From: Charina bottae | Taxonomy: Eukaryota > Chordata > Lepidosauria > Squamata > Charinaidae | Direction of reading: 5' to 3' | Length of the DNA: 64,000 bases | Assembly (NCBI GenBank): GCA_023362775.1 | Contig: JALMGJ010000004.1 | Coordinates: forward strand, 38,631,298 to 38,695,297 | Shown: positions 23,701 through 34,429 of the stretch, piece after piece | Numbering within the stretch: the stretch's first letter is position 1 | Layout of the letters: every line of letters starts with the position of its first letter | Program-made: the position numbers and the translations under genes | The notes under the pieces: generated by a model | The model's database searches: none | What the model was told of the DNA's origin: nothing | What the model saw: the letters and a program-made list of their open reading frames with translations, nothing else

Positions 23701-26069
23701 CGCTCCCTGCCAGCTTCCCACAAGCAAAGTCAATGCTTTTTGTCCACCCATGGTCATTCTGTTTCTCTGTTTATTTATGATTTAAATTTATATGACCGCC
23801 CATCTCCCCCAAATGGGGGACTCTACTGTTTCTGTTTAGGTAAGAAATATCTCTGAAAAGATGACCCAACAGGTCACGGGTTGTCTAGTGACTTTCTAAA
23901 AAGGTATTTCTTAGACCCCTTTTGCACACTATTCAAAATGATCTTTATCCAGTAAAGATCAGCTCCTCCCCCTCAAAAAGGAATAAAAATCCAAAATAAA
24001 ACAGTATCAGAACATTGTCCATCTTTCATTTAGAGCTGCCTCTTTGGTGGCCCTTCATCAAAGGGGGTCCTGGGAATGCCCTCGCCCCAGAAATAAAGTA
24101 TGGCCAAATGTATGACCATCTAGGCTCTTACCTTGGCATTGTTACTCCAATAGTTTATTACTGTACTCTACTATTGTATTTCAATGAAGTCATCAAGATT
24201 AAAAGGGTTTGTGATGCTGTATACTCCCTGAAGATGTATTGCATGATAAATATTTTGAAAAAAGGGAAGGAAGGAAGGAAGGAAGGAAGGAAGGAAGGAA
24301 GGAAGGAAGGGAGGGAGGGAGGGAGGGAGGGAGGGAGGGAGGGAATCTCTTAAGAATTCCTTTGCAGTTTCAACAAAACAGATAGCATATTTTTAAATAA
24401 GGTATATTTATACTTTTTTAAAAAATGGAAAACTTCTTTGATATCTTATTTTTTAAACAGCAAACATTTACAATGCCATATTAAGAAGTAAAAATCATTG
24501 ATTTGGCTAATAAAGATCCAAAATTCCTTCTCTCTGCCCCCACCACATGCTACATTCAACTTCTGTTTTTATTCACATTGTACTGTTTTCCTTTCTTTTA
24601 ATTATAGAAGGCTATCAAGAAGCATACTATTTATCTGATTTATTTATTTTTGATTTATTTGAATCATTGATTCAAAGCTGAATTCAATCTGCTTTGATTT
24701 TCATCCCTGAACAAAATGAAAGAGCTTAGAAATGGAAGTGCTGATATTGGAAAACTCAGAGGGTAGGGCTGAAGTAGGAGAAATAAATGCTTTTGACACT
24801 TCCATTTTAGGAAGTCAGTGTGTTATTTACCACTCACCACTCCCCTGGTAAGAAAAAAAACCTTTTTGAATGGCCTCTCCTGCCATTTATCCTTAAATGA
24901 ATTTTTATGCTTTATGAGCCATGATACTGAAATTAAAGACTTTGATTACAAAGGAGAAAAGTGTAAGGATAATTATGCAACTCTATTCAGAGCAGATGGC
25001 AAAAACCCATCACTATAATGCAGGTGATGCAGAACTTTCACCCTTGGCCCCAAGCTGATACATAAGGGTAAACATTCTGGATTGTGTGTACTTACTGAGA
25101 TCAGATTTGATTCTGGGTTTAAATTAAACTGTACTCTCTATAGATGCAAGATAAAAAAGAAAGGATTTCAGCAAAGTGTACCAAGAAACCACCAAAACGT
25201 CTTTTTACAACGAAATAGCAGCTATAGCTTCAGTTGGTCAGATGGACCATATTAATTCAAATTAAAGTTGGTTGTGTTCCCAAGTTAGTTGGGAACTTCA
25301 TAGGCTGTGCTGATTGTAACAATGCCTTGGTAGTCTTCAGACCAAGTTAAATTTATGTAGTCCCCCCCCCCCCCATGTGTGTGTCTTTGGCAATTAACCA
25401 TATAGCCCCATTTTTTGTTGTTTATTCGTTCAGTCGCTTCCGACTCTTCGTGACTTCATGGACCAGCCCACGCCAGAGCTTCCTGTCGGCCGTCACCATC
25501 CCCAGCTCCCCCATGGTCGAGTCCGTCACCTCCAGAATATCATCCATCCATCTTGCCCTTGGTCAGCCCCTCTTCCTTTTGCCTTCCACTTTCCTTAGTA
25601 TCAAATCTTCTCCAGGGTATCCTGTCTTCTCATTATGTGGCCAAAGTACTTCAGTTTTGCCTTTAATATCATTCCCTCAAGTCAACAGTCTGGCTTTATT
25701 TCCTGGAGTATGGACTGGTTTGATCTTCTTGCAGTCCAAGGCACTCTCAGAATTTTCCTCCAACACCACAGTTCAAAAGCATCTATCTTTCTTCGGTCAG
25801 CCTTCCTTATGGTCCAGCTCTCGCAGCCATAGGTTACTACGGGGAATACCATTGCTTTAACTATGCGGATCTTTGTCGTCAGTGTGATGTCTCTGCTGTT
25901 AACTATTTTATCAAGGTTTGTCATTGCTCTCCTCCCAAGAAATAGACATCTTCTGATTTCTTGGCTGCAGTCAGCGTCTGCAGTAATCTTTGCACCTAAT
26001 ATAGCCCCATAGAATACTTATTTTAACCCAATAGCCCCTCTTGTTGGAAGGTTACATCATGATGATGAT

Positions 26070-26106
<37 letters not shown>

Positions 26107-29100
26107 TGATCCCCGGCTCCATTGTGTGAACTCACTCGATAAGTGACTCTCTTTGGGGTCCCCCAGAAATGTTAATCTACAATGCCCAAGGTTGCCATAT
26201 CCAGACTGCACACGGCCACTAGGTGGCAGAAAAGAGTTATCTGAATCTCCTGTTAGGAATGCCCATGGTGGTGTCTGAAAGGCATCAAATTTGGTAAGAT
26301 TATTCTATATAGGGGTTATTTTTAGTACTCAAGATCTGAGAAAAGTAGAGATTATAGGGTGTAATTTCATTAATCCTGACTGCTAACCTAAGTTTTGGTA
26401 ACCTGCCCAGATTCTTCCCTTATACTAACTGGAAAATGGAATAGGTGGAAATGAAACATGGAATCTCCACTTCTTTTGTGCCAAAGCAACTTAAAAGCTT
26501 ATTCTTCTCATAGGGACACGGAAAATGGAATATAAGGGAAGCAGCTGGCATGAGACCTGTTTCATCTGCCATCGGTGCCAACAGCCCATTGGAACAAAGA
26601 GTTTCATTCCCAAGGACAATCAGAATTTCTGTGTGCCCTGCTACGAGAAGCAGTTCGCAATGCAGTGTGTACAGTGCAAGAAGGTAGGGTTTATTACGCT
26701 GCAAAATATTACACTGCGAAATAACATATCTCCTCTTCTGTTTCTCCTCTTTTTCCATGCAAACGTTTCCAGGCTGCTATCCTACCTTATCTTGCCCTTT
26801 GTTTTGTTGGAACTGATACCGAAAGACAGATTGATCCAAAATAAAACCTTTCTTATCAATGATGTACAGTAATTGTGGAAGAGCAGGCAGACCAGAGGAA
26901 GGAACAGGAAGAAAAGCCTGTCTTTGTTGCGCGCTATTCTTTACAACCACAGTATAGAGCAGTGTTTCTCAACCTTGGCAACTTTAAGATGTCTGGACTT
27001 CAACTCCCAGAATTCCCCAGCCAGCATGGCTGGTTGGGCAATCCTGGGAGTTGAAGTTCACACATCTTAAAGTTGCCAAGGTTGAGAACACTGGTATAGA
27101 GACTCAAGAACTGTGAGAAAGAATCACCATCATCTATAGGGGTTCCATCTCTTTCTTGAGGCTTCTTATCCATTCTTTAAGCATTTGGGTCATAATTTTC
27201 TGGATTCTGTAGTGAGCATTTGAATCAGATTAAGAGTCGGACGCGACTGAACGAATAAACAACAAAAAGAGTGCATTGTTCACCCTGCTGCTGCTACTTA
27301 AACTGTGTCCCCACTTGCATCTAACCATAATACACACATGCTCTGGCAATATCCTTTTTCTATCATGTCTCCATTGTGTTGCCTTCATCTTGCCTTCAGT
27401 TGTCCTGGGCTGCATCACAGTTCAAGCAGGATTTTCTCCTCATTTCTATGCTGTCCAAGGTTGGCCTCAGGGTGTGTAAAATCTGTTAAGTTTTGTCACA
27501 CCTTGTTACTGTGGGAGGAAGTCAAGTGACTGGGAATGAAAGGCAATGGAAATAGGATAGGGATCAGTAGCAAGGACGGCAGATTTCTTGCCAGAAGTTT
27601 TTACAGTGACTCAAGAATAGGTAGAGAACAGTATAACTTGATGGTGGGGAAAGGCCCTCGGACTCTCTGAGTCAGCTGATAAAGATGAAGTTGAATCTGG
27701 TACTTGAAATTGGGTCTCGGGATGATTATCAAAATGCATAGTTATTGAGGCAGCCCAGCACTTCAAACCACGTAACAGCCATGAGCCTTTCCAACTTACT
27801 ATCTACCCATTATCTACATTATAGATAATGTAGGACATATAGGACACTATTACAATTTGATCCACAGAGAAAACTGACTAGTTTCAATGGCAAAATGTTT
27901 ATAGGACACTTTGACCATGATCTTGTTGATGTCCACCATGATATAAAATCCACAGATATTTCTTTTCCAGGATAAAGTCCAGATCATTATTTCATCCTGT
28001 TGTTATATAACAGGAGGGTGGAGGATACAGTCGATTCTCTTTCACTGCTTATTACATCTAATAGAATTGTTCAGTCTGTCTAAGACAGGGGTCCCCAAAC
28101 TCTTCAGTTCATTGACCTCCTCATGAAGTTTCAGACTGTTCATCGACTCCCAAACATTTATTATATGAAAACAATTTAACAAACACTACTTTAATAGTAC
28201 CACAAATAACAACAACGGATAGGCCCATCAACCCTTGGGGGTCGATATTGACCACTTTGGAGAACCGTGGTCTAAGGACTTGGTTTGGGAACAGGAATTG
28301 CCTTAGAGGGGAAATGGAAAGTGTAACGTATGTATATGTGTGTGTGTGTGTGTGTGTTTTGGGGGAGAGGCAAGGTGTTGCCTTCTTGTGCTTGTAACCG
28401 TCCCATATTTTCCCACTTGTTCTCTCATCTGTTTTCTTTTTAGAAAATTTCCCTTGAGTAGAAAACTATGGAATAGTTGGACATTGGACAATATCTTAAC
28501 AACTTGTAATACTAGGGGCTATTATTCTAGATTACTTTGCTGTTTCTTCCTAAAACATTTGCAAGTTAAAGAAAATGGAGGGCACATAGTAAACAAAGAA
28601 TGAACTCTTCCCTCTCTCTCCTCTCCCCCAATTTTAAATAAACAGCCAATCACCACTGGAGGAATCACTTACCGAGAGCAGCCGTGGCACAAGGAGTGCT
28701 TTGTGTGTACTGGATGCAAAAAACAGCTATCTGGACAACGCTTCACTTCCCGAGATGAGTTTGCATATTGTCTGAACTGCTTTTGCAGCCTCTATGCCAA
28801 GAAGTGTGCAGGATGCACTAATCCAATAAGTGGTAGGTACTTTGTTGTTGCCTTCTTTGAAAATAGGAAGAATTTCTATTACCAGTCAATATAAATTGTC
28901 ATTATCACCATCAATGCAATCTAAACTTCTGGGCACAACCACCAACTGGGTTTGAAAAGACATCACTATGAACCCAGGAATTTGAAGCAGTGAAGCCGAA
29001 ATAATAGTACCCAAGAAAAGGACAGAAATGGTGGTATGGTGGTAGAGGTGGTGATGGTTTACAAAAATGGAGATGTTTAACTTAAAGATCTGGTGCATAA

Positions 29101-32001
29101 AGTTTTAGATTGGTCCCCAAAGAGCTACATAAATGAGAGGGAAATGGACAAATAAACCAATAGCACTTGTCCCAAGAATTTGCACAGTCCATCTTTGATA
29201 TCCTCTATACACCTGAGTGCCAGATCCTAGAAAACAGTAATTCAGTGTTTTTCAACCTTGGCAACTTTAAGATGTGTGGACTTCAACTCCCAGAATTCTG
29301 TACATCTTAAAGTTGCCAAGGTTGAAAAACACTGCAGTAATTGTTGGAAGGAAAGCATTGGCATCTGCCTATGAGTGTTCCTCAGAGCAAGACTGTAACC
29401 TGAACACAGATGAGTGAAGCAGGTTTTATAAACCAATGTATTTTTATTAAAGAAATACACAATAGACAAATGCAAAAACTAGCACCTAGACAGCTACTTC
29501 CTACCAGGAGAAGAGTCGAAGAATAAGGCATGAGGAAGTCACATGCAATTAGCAATTTTGTTGAAAAAGCATAGCCAGAGAAGACACAGAATAAACCCCG
29601 AGTTCTATTTCTACACCCATTGTCCCTTATGGTCAGTAGATTGTGAGGTCCTGAAAAGTCAGTGGCACTGAAACCACACTTCCAACAATAATGGGGTACG
29701 GCTATTGTTATCACTGATGCCATCATTCACCATCAATACTTGGCATCTTTGATAGCTGGCAGGATCATGAGTCCTAGCAGTTTCGTTCTGATGTCTATCT
29801 AAGGCTCACAATATTTTATATATAATGCCTGTTTGGGGCAGTGCAGGATATTGAAATAATTGCTAGATCTAACCACCAACCATTGCTTTTACTGCCGCCA
29901 TGGGGGGGGGGGGCGACCAGGAGGAATCTGTTGGAGATTCTGGCAAATCCAGCATGCCTCATCAGCATATGGATGGTTGCTCTAGCATGCAAACTCTCCA
30001 TGCTTTTGAGGAAGCTGTTTCTGGCCACTCCCACTCCCACTCCCTCTCTCTTCCTTTGACTGGGAGCAATGCACACGGCTGTGTGCTGCTCCATCCTAGG
30101 CCATGGATGGGCCTAGGGGATTTTCCCCCCTTTCTACACACATCTCTTGCCAGCAATGAGGGGCAAGAGTTAACTACGTTTAGGGAACAGAAAGAAGAAA
30201 TGGAACATCATTTATCTACCAAAAATGCTGTACCTGCAATGAATAAACGTAAGGACTCTTTTGTACTTACTTTTCATACCTACCATGTCTAAGCGCGTGT
30301 TTCTTTATGCTAAGGTGGGCTAAAGTGTAAGATTAACCTGGATCTCTCTAATATGCTCATGGGCTGTTTTTAAACAATATTCTTTTTCTGTACACGAGTT
30401 TAGCTGCTCTGCTCCATTTCAGTAGTTCCAACAGACTGCTAAATGGACTTCAGAATCAAAGGATATTTTGTCCATGATTCAGTCCACCTAGAGGACACAG
30501 ATGAGTGTTTATGTCCTTCTCCATGGATTCCTCACATCTGGTTGGTCACTGTCAAAAAAGGGTATCACAGACATTTCCTATGAAGATCAGCCCATTAGTA
30601 TTCTGTTGTTTTCTAAAGCTTTCCATTTCCTTTGTCAATTTATTAGCCTCCACTTCCACTGGTTCTATCCCCAGCATCTTCACTTAACCTGAAAATTCTG
30701 TTTGAGAACTACTTATTCTCTGAAGATTATTTGGGGAGGTGGGGGGAAGAGAGGGGGCTGGGGAAAATACTCCTGAGCATTGTCTGTAGTATTGGGGAAC
30801 ATATATCATTGTATACAATCAATCCCACATTGCCAGTCTTGTTGCCAGAGAAGGGGTGTGTGTGCACACGTATCTGAGGTTATGGAACAAGGACATGAAA
30901 CTCATCCATAAACATCTTAAACCAGCTCTGATGTAGCTAGAATGCCCAAACAAGCTGCAGCATCTCAAAGCAATAACTTACCTTCTGATACAATTGACCA
31001 TTTTTGCATTCAAGAAGTAGCATGACACAGAAGAGCAGTTTGAGGCATGAGATATTGTCCAAAGATGTATGAATAGCACAACAAAAGCCAAAGACATTTG
31101 CACTCTTAGAGCAAAATTTTCCCTATCTGCCTCAGATTCGTTAGGGTAACTCTGCAGCCAACATTTGTTTTCAATTGCATAAGGATTGGATAATGAAGGA
31201 CCGAATCTGATCATCCAGGTCATTATTACACAGCTTTCCCCAAGATATTGATCTCCATGTGTGCTGGACTATTTCAGTCCATTCAGGCAGCACAGTCATT
31301 GGAGATCCCAGCTGGAGATGATGGAAGTTGTAGTCTGGGTTTTTTATAGTAATTTTATTAAAGATTATAATTACAACAGTAAAAACGAATACAAACTGAA
31401 AAATAGAAGAATAAAAAGAAAGAGTAGAAGGTGCAGAAAAAAGGGGAAAAAATAAAAACAGAAATAGAAAATAAGGAAAAAATAAGAATATAGTAAAGAA
31501 AAGAAATAAAGTGACTTCCCACTTTCATCACAAGAAGTATAAACAATTTTAGTAATTTATCACCTTCTCTTAAAATACAACAAATTATCTCTTCTTCCCA
31601 TATCCCATCTCTTATGTATAAACAAATCCTTAAAACCTCATCATTTCAGTCCTGATCAGCAAAAGTCCATTAAGGGTTAGCAGAAATAACAACATATCTA
31701 TTTTAACCTTGATCAAATAAACGAACTGTATATTTCTTCCTTTTACTCCTACAATCTTAATATTTAGTCCCTTGAAATGTTGTAGAACTTGATTTCTTTT
31801 CACTTCTTCTTTGTCCCTTCTCACAAAGTTCTTCCAAACTTTAAGACTCTTTTGCAAATCCAGTATAGGAAAATTATCCAGGTCACTCTCCTGGTTTATT
31901 GCTTGTATATCCCTTTTGATTAAGACATCAGCCAGTTTCTTTTGTATGTCCAGTGTAACATCTTTTTCCATGTTATTCTTGTAGCCTATCATTTGTAGAG
32001 T

Positions 32002-32037
<36 letters not shown>

Positions 32038-33270
32038 TTTATTCGGCCAATGACCAGCAATCATTTGTAGATCCACTTTCAACTCAGTCTCAATCTTGTC
32101 AGGTAGAACGTGTTCCTCTTCCATAACATCTTGTAGACACAGTCTGTCTATAGAGGCAGACACTCTTAAAATTAACTTCTGGGTCCATTGTTCAAAAATA
32201 TCCTTCAATATGTCCAATGTTAAAATATTTTGCTTCATTCTGTAATTGTAAGTTGAGTTTAAATGTTCTTCTCCTTTAATTATAATTCCCTGTGGATCCT
32301 TGGTGCTCTCTGAGCCTTGTTGTTTTCTTGCAGACATTTCATTGCCAGACTAGGTAACATCTTCAGTGCGAAAAGGGAGTGGGACTTGCTCTCTGTTTAT
32401 AAACCATGGCTTGTCCTGCTTGTGTTGGTGGAGGTGTTGTTCTCCCCTTAGGGGTTCCTTGATTGGGCTGTTGTTTGCTGCTTGGTTGATTGACTGAGTT
32501 AATAGTTCCTTGATTAGGGTATATTGTGCTGTTTGATTGTTCCTCTGGTGTTAATCCTGGTGTTAATCTTTGCATATCTGGGTGCTGATTGCTGGCAAGG
32601 AGGTGTTCTGGTCTTCTGGCTTTTCTATTCTCTCTTATGAATGGTATGTACATGTTGTTTACCTCTATGTGTCTGTTGATGGCTGCTTTGTCTGAGTGCC
32701 AAGCTTCCAGGAATTCTCTAGTGCTTTTGGATTTGGCTTGGTTTAAAATGCTGAGTGTTTCCCAGTTGAAAGTATGGCTGAGTCTGTCCATGTGTTGTGA
32801 GATTAAGGCGTTTTCATCGTGTCTTCTGACTGCTAGTTGGTGTTCGTGGATGCGCTCTTTAATTCCCTCCAGTGACCAATTTTTAAAATCTTATTTTTTT
32901 AAAATTCAAAACAAAAGTATTTTCCCATGGGAAGGATTCTTTACAATTAATTCCAAAATCTTGTTTCAAATTTATCTGGACCCTTAGTCAGTTTGTAACC
33001 TTCTAAAATCAAAGTTTGGGCATCTGGAGGGCATTAGGTATGGGAAGGTCGCTTCATAACCCAAGATTGAGCAGCAACTGCTTCACACAGATGTGCGTGT
33101 TTTCTTCTTATTTTCCAGGGCTTGGTGGTACCAAGTATATTTCTTTTGAGGAACGGCAATGGCACAATGATTGTTTCAACTGCAAGAAGTGTTCCCTGTC
33201 GCTGGTGGGCCGTGGTTTTCTCACAGAAAGAGATGACATCCTGTGTCCCGAGTGTGGGAAAGACATTTAA
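17576..33270 (+). CDS. FHL2: FHL2, four and a half LIM domains protein 2 (whole coding region, 5 exons)
   Basis: Five exons with canonical GT-AG borders join in frame to 279 residues, the length I recall for human FHL2. FHL2 is a LIM-only adaptor of muscle and other cells that shuttles between focal adhesions, sarcomeres and nucleus, binding integrins, transcription factors and beta-catenin (family knowledge). Visible zinc ligands: N-terminal half-LIM C7, C10, C28, C31; LIM1 C40, C43, H62, C65, C68, C71, C89, C92; LIM2 C101, C104, H123, C126, C129, C132, C150, C153; LIM3 C162, C165, H182, C185, C188, C191, C209, C212; LIM4 C221, C224, H245, C248, C251, C254, C272, C275. No ligand is missing and there is no frameshift. 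Long stretches (for example residues 114-150 and 231-272) look identical to mammalian FHL2 from memory. FHL1, FHL3 and FHL5 fit less well. The first ATG of the half-LIM exon is the start, as in mammals; upstream exons would be non-coding. Confidence 0.97.
17798..17842. repeat. 13-bp tandem repeat in FHL2 intron 1
   Basis: GCCCAAGGATCCT repeated about 3.4 times without error, 67 bp after the exon 1 donor. Confidence 0.95.
20310..20415 (-). mobile_element. L2-like LINE 3' tail
   Basis: TTTATTTATTTATCACATTT followed by ATATCCCGCCCATTTCCCTC on + is the inverted L2-clade tail. Intronic in FHL2. Confidence 0.5.
20433..20507. mobile_element. hairpin MITE family A, internally deleted
   Basis: Same ends, but the second arm keeps only about 20 bp. 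Perfect duplication CAGTAGAT at 20425-20432 and 20508-20515. Confidence 0.93.
20728..20762. repeat. (CATCCATG)n short tandem repeat
   Basis: Four to five ATGCATCC-type units in FHL2 intron 1. Confidence 0.85.
21515..22041. mobile_element. 82-bp hairpin MITE split by a BovB insertion
   Basis: Left arm 21515-21551 begins CATAGGTGTGCATTCAAAAA; right arm 22005-22041 is its inverse, 34 of 37 bases pairing. Without the BovB copy the arms are separated by an 8-base loop. TA at the very ends would fit a Tc1/mariner-type palindrome, which is inference. Confidence 0.75.
21557..21993 (+). mobile_element. BovB (RTE) LINE, 3' end, 5'-truncated
   Basis: An uninterrupted frame of about 143 codons carries the C-terminal part of the BovB reverse transcriptase (YGCESWTIRKAERRRIDAFE, then RRSNQSIL, FGHLMRR, RMRWLDSI and VTKSRTRL) and ends in the BovB 3' signature GAGTCGG...CGACTGAAC(AAC)n. 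Short duplications AACAGATG at 21549-21556 and 21994-22001 flank it. It is very close to ruminant BovB from memory. It is truncated, so it cannot move by itself. Confidence 0.93.
22440..22614 (+). CDS. FHL2: FHL2 coding exon 2 (residues 53-110 plus first base of codon 111)
   Basis: Acceptor TTTCTGCAG|GAC. The exon carries the second half of LIM1 (H62, C65, C68, C71, C89, C92) and the first two ligands of LIM2 (C101, C104). The donor is CCAG|GTTAGA, phase 1, a slightly weak +4 to +6 context. The 175 bases have no stop in this frame. Confidence 0.96.
23075..23330 (+). mobile_element. possible Helitron 5' end
   Basis: TCTATATACTACTGAAACTC followed by TCATGTCTGTCTGTCTGTTT resembles the start of reptile Helitrons as I recall it. 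No CTRR 3' end with hairpin was located, so the call is weak. Confidence 0.3.
23765..23845 (-). mobile_element. L2-like LINE 3' tail
   Basis: Reverse complement of the same tail (ACCGCCCATCTCCCCCAAAT on +) preceded by a T/A-rich stretch. Short and old. Confidence 0.5.
24265..24343. repeat. (GGAA)n then (GGGA)n microsatellite
   Basis: Compound tetranucleotide repeat in FHL2 intron 2, changing unit near 24310. Confidence 0.97.
25412..25998 (-). mobile_element. BovB (RTE) LINE, 3' end, 5'-truncated, with perfect target duplication
   Basis: On the - strand it encodes NLDKIVNSRDIT...AMVFPVVTYGCESW...RRSNQSIL and then the BovB 3' tail ending GTCGGAAGCGACTGAACG. The frame breaks after the RRSNQSIL block. 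Identical 12-bp ATATAGCCCCAT at 25400-25411 and 25999-26010. It lies in FHL2 intron 2, antisense to the gene. Confidence 0.93.
26058..26106. repeat. (GAT)n microsatellite
   Basis: About 15 units, 50 bp after the BovB target duplication. Confidence 0.96.
26213..26231 (+). promoter_or_regulatory. CTCF-like motif in FHL2 intron 2
   Basis: CGGCCACTAGGTGGCAGAA fits 18 of 19 positions of the CTCF core consensus as I recall it. 280 bp upstream of exon 3. Confidence 0.4.
26514..26683 (+). CDS. FHL2: FHL2 coding exon 3 (codon 111 to residue 167)
   Basis: Acceptor CTCATAG|GG completes the glycine codon split in exon 2. It holds most of LIM2 (H123, C126, C129, C132, C150, C153) and the first cysteine pair of LIM3 (C162, C165). 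Residue 158 is F where I recall H in human. The donor is AAG|GTAGGG, phase 0. Confidence 0.96.
26960..27093. mobile_element. hairpin MITE family A
   Basis: In FHL2 intron 3, 276 bp after exon 3. Perfect duplication GTATAGAG at 26952-26959 and 27094-27101. Confidence 0.95.
27228..27270 (+). mobile_element. BovB 3' tail remnant
   Basis: AAGAGTCGGACGCGACTGAA then CGAATAAACAACAA is the terminal BovB motif with no coding part. It is a very short 5' truncation. Confidence 0.6.
28086..28269. mobile_element. hAT MITE family C, 184 bp
   Basis: Begins CAGGGGTCCCCAAACTCTTC and ends CTTTGGAGAACCGTG. Duplication GTCTAAGA (28078-28085) and GTCTAAGG (28270-28277), one mismatch. In FHL2 intron 3. Confidence 0.85.
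28331..28357. repeat. (GT)n microsatellite
   Basis: About 12 units in FHL2 intron 3. Confidence 0.93.
28646..28832 (+). CDS. FHL2: FHL2 coding exon 4 (residues 168-229 plus first base of codon 230)
   Basis: Acceptor AAACAG|CCA. It encodes the rest of LIM3 (H182, C185, C188, C191, C209, C212) and the first pair of LIM4 (C221, C224). The donor used is AGTG|GTAGGT, phase 1. A GTAC four bases further on would break the frame to exon 5, so the first GT is preferred. Confidence 0.96.
29243..29334. mobile_element. hairpin MITE family A, internally deleted
   Basis: In FHL2 intron 4. The loop side is deleted to 92 bp. Perfect duplication CAGTAATT at 29235-29242 and 29335-29342. Confidence 0.94.
31342..32300 (-). 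mobile_element. L1-type non-autonomous element, same family as at 51.3-53.1 kb
   Basis: The - strand ends in TTTAATAAAATTACTAT(A)n and shares the T-rich 3' region and the GGGAAGTCAC/GGAAGTCACC landmark with the 51.3-kb element. A - strand frame through it (QNILTLDILKDIFEQW...) has no recognised domain. It is interrupted by a 60-bp insertion at 32000-32059. Confidence 0.5.
32000..32059 (-). mobile_element. 60-bp LINE-tail/SSR insertion with perfect target duplication
   Basis: On the - strand: TGCTGGTCATTGGCCGAATA, then AATAC and (TTAC)n. It is flanked by identical ATCATTTGTAGA at 31988-31999 and 32060-32071. It looks like an extreme 5' truncation of a LINE, leaving only the tail. Confidence 0.7.
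32300..32872 (-). mobile_element. Penelope-like element, C-terminal endonuclease end
   Basis: The - strand encodes RIHEHQLAVRRHDENALISQ and then SHTFNWETLSIL and REFLEAWHSDKAAINRH, the end of a GIY-YIG endonuclease domain of Penelope/Poseidon elements, followed by a Pro/Gln-rich tail. Its 3' end GTCTGGCAATGAAATGTCTG is shared with the copy at 36.5 kb. Only the C-terminal part remains. Confidence 0.7.
33119..33270 (+). CDS. FHL2: FHL2 coding exon 5, C-terminus and stop (codon 230 to 279)
   Basis: Acceptor TTTTCCAG|GG follows a pyrimidine-rich tract. It completes LIM4 (H245, C248, C251, C254, C272, C275) and ends ...GKDI then TAA. The protein ends four residues after the last zinc ligand, as in mammals. 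Confidence 0.96.
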
Positions 33271-33565
33271 AAGATGAAAAGCAATTTTGGAAAAAAGCTG
33301 TACTTACATGTATTTTCTAATATACATAATGATGTGCATGAGTTTTGACCAAAAGTGCAGAAAGTAATGTTTTTTCTCAGCAATACATATTAATCGGTTA
33401 ACACTAGCTCTCTTTGGGTGCTAGGCCTGAACACAGTGTACTAATATATACAAAGGAAACAGAGCCATGATTGATGGTCACACCTGCAATTTTCTTGTAT
33501 GTTAGAGCCCATCCTTCAGACCTCAACCTCCCTTTATAGAGCAGATTTGAGGAGAGCATCTACTC

Positions 33566-33795
33566 GAGTTAGCCCAGTCAGGTGGTAGCACCTAGCCAAC
33601 ATTGGCTGATCTTGAAAAGGTAAGCAGGATCAGAGTGGTTTAATATTGGATAGGAAACCACCAGGAAATCCCAAGGCTATAGTTTGACTGAGAAATTAAA
33701 AAAAAATATTGAAAGGCAGTGGCATTGCTGACAAGAAAAGTCCATGTCCATGAAGTCATCAGAGAGTTGAGCTCATTTGAAGGAGACTTTATTTT
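33566..33795 (+). mobile_element. 5S rRNA-derived SINE in the FHL2 3' UTR
   Basis: GCTGATCTTGAAAAGGTAAG then CAGGATCAGAGTGG, TTGGATAGGAAACCACCAGG is a diverged 5S rRNA head (internal pol III promoter region). The shared tail GAAAGGCAGTGGCATTGCTG...GAAGTCATCAGAGAGTTGAG follows. Confidence 0.8.
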
Positions 33796-34265
33796 TTACT
33801 CATATTCACTTGAAAGCAAGTAAAAACATCACTGGAATGTATCCCTGATAAATCAGGGTTTCAAACTGTGCAGAGATTTTTTACTGAGCTCAACTGGCAG
33901 ATCAGAAACAAAGAGATTTGGTCTGGATGATGGACGCTAGCTAACAGGGAGACCCATATTCTTACACTTGTGTAGGCATTACATCTAAGGAGTTTTTTTT
34001 CTTTTTTAGATTGTAGAAATGTATTGGAGTAAAGTAGATATAATGGAGAGAAGGTAATTTTTTATATCAATTGTCAAACAATACTTCTCATTTATGAATC
34101 CATAACAGTCAAATACAAAATTTGAGTGATTCAGATACTATCATTATAATTTTCTTTGGCAAATAGATAAAATAGGACTTTCTGAAGAATTACAATTGCC
34201 ACGGTTTAGCGTGTTCATGGAGGAAGAATCAATATTTAAACGTCCCAGTTCGCAAATGTATAGAT

Positions 34266-34429
34266 CAGTGCTTTCCAAAGTGCCGCCGTTGGCGACACAC
34301 CAACGGCAGCGGTGCATGCGTGCACGGCAGCGGCGCACACGGCAGCCTCGCTAAAACACGGAAGCGCTGATGGCGCGCCACCACGCGCACCCCCGCACCG
34401 CTTCGCGACACACAGTTTTGAAAGCACTG
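34266..34429. mobile_element. MITE family B in the FHL2 3' UTR
   Basis: CAGTGCTTTCCAAAGTGCCG to TTTTGAAAGCACTG, CpG-rich inside. Perfect duplication GTATAGAT at 34258-34265 and 34430-34437. Lies before the best FHL2 polyadenylation signals. Confidence 0.92.

Larger units (their letters stand above)
22615..26513 (+). other. FHL2: FHL2 intron after coding exon 2
   Basis: 3.9 kb. Possible Helitron piece, L2 tail, GGAA repeat, an antisense BovB copy, GAT repeat and the CTCF-like motif. Confidence 0.85.
26684..28645 (+). other. FHL2: FHL2 intron after coding exon 3
   Basis: 2.0 kb with a family A MITE, a BovB tail remnant, the family C MITE and a GT repeat. Confidence 0.85.
28833..33118 (+). other. 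FHL2: FHL2 intron after coding exon 4
   Basis: 4.3 kb. Family A MITE at 29.24 kb, then single-copy-like DNA to 31.3 kb, then the L1-type and Penelope-like fragments, both antisense, up to 32.87 kb. Confidence 0.85.

Noticed and set aside
31630..32337. 235-codon - strand open frame as a gene
   Set aside because: It runs from a Penelope 3' end into an L1-type element and through a (TTAC)n insertion. It is a composite of repeats.
33566..33660. 5S rRNA gene
   Set aside because: Diverged and joined to a SINE tail shared by three copies; a SINE, not an rRNA gene.
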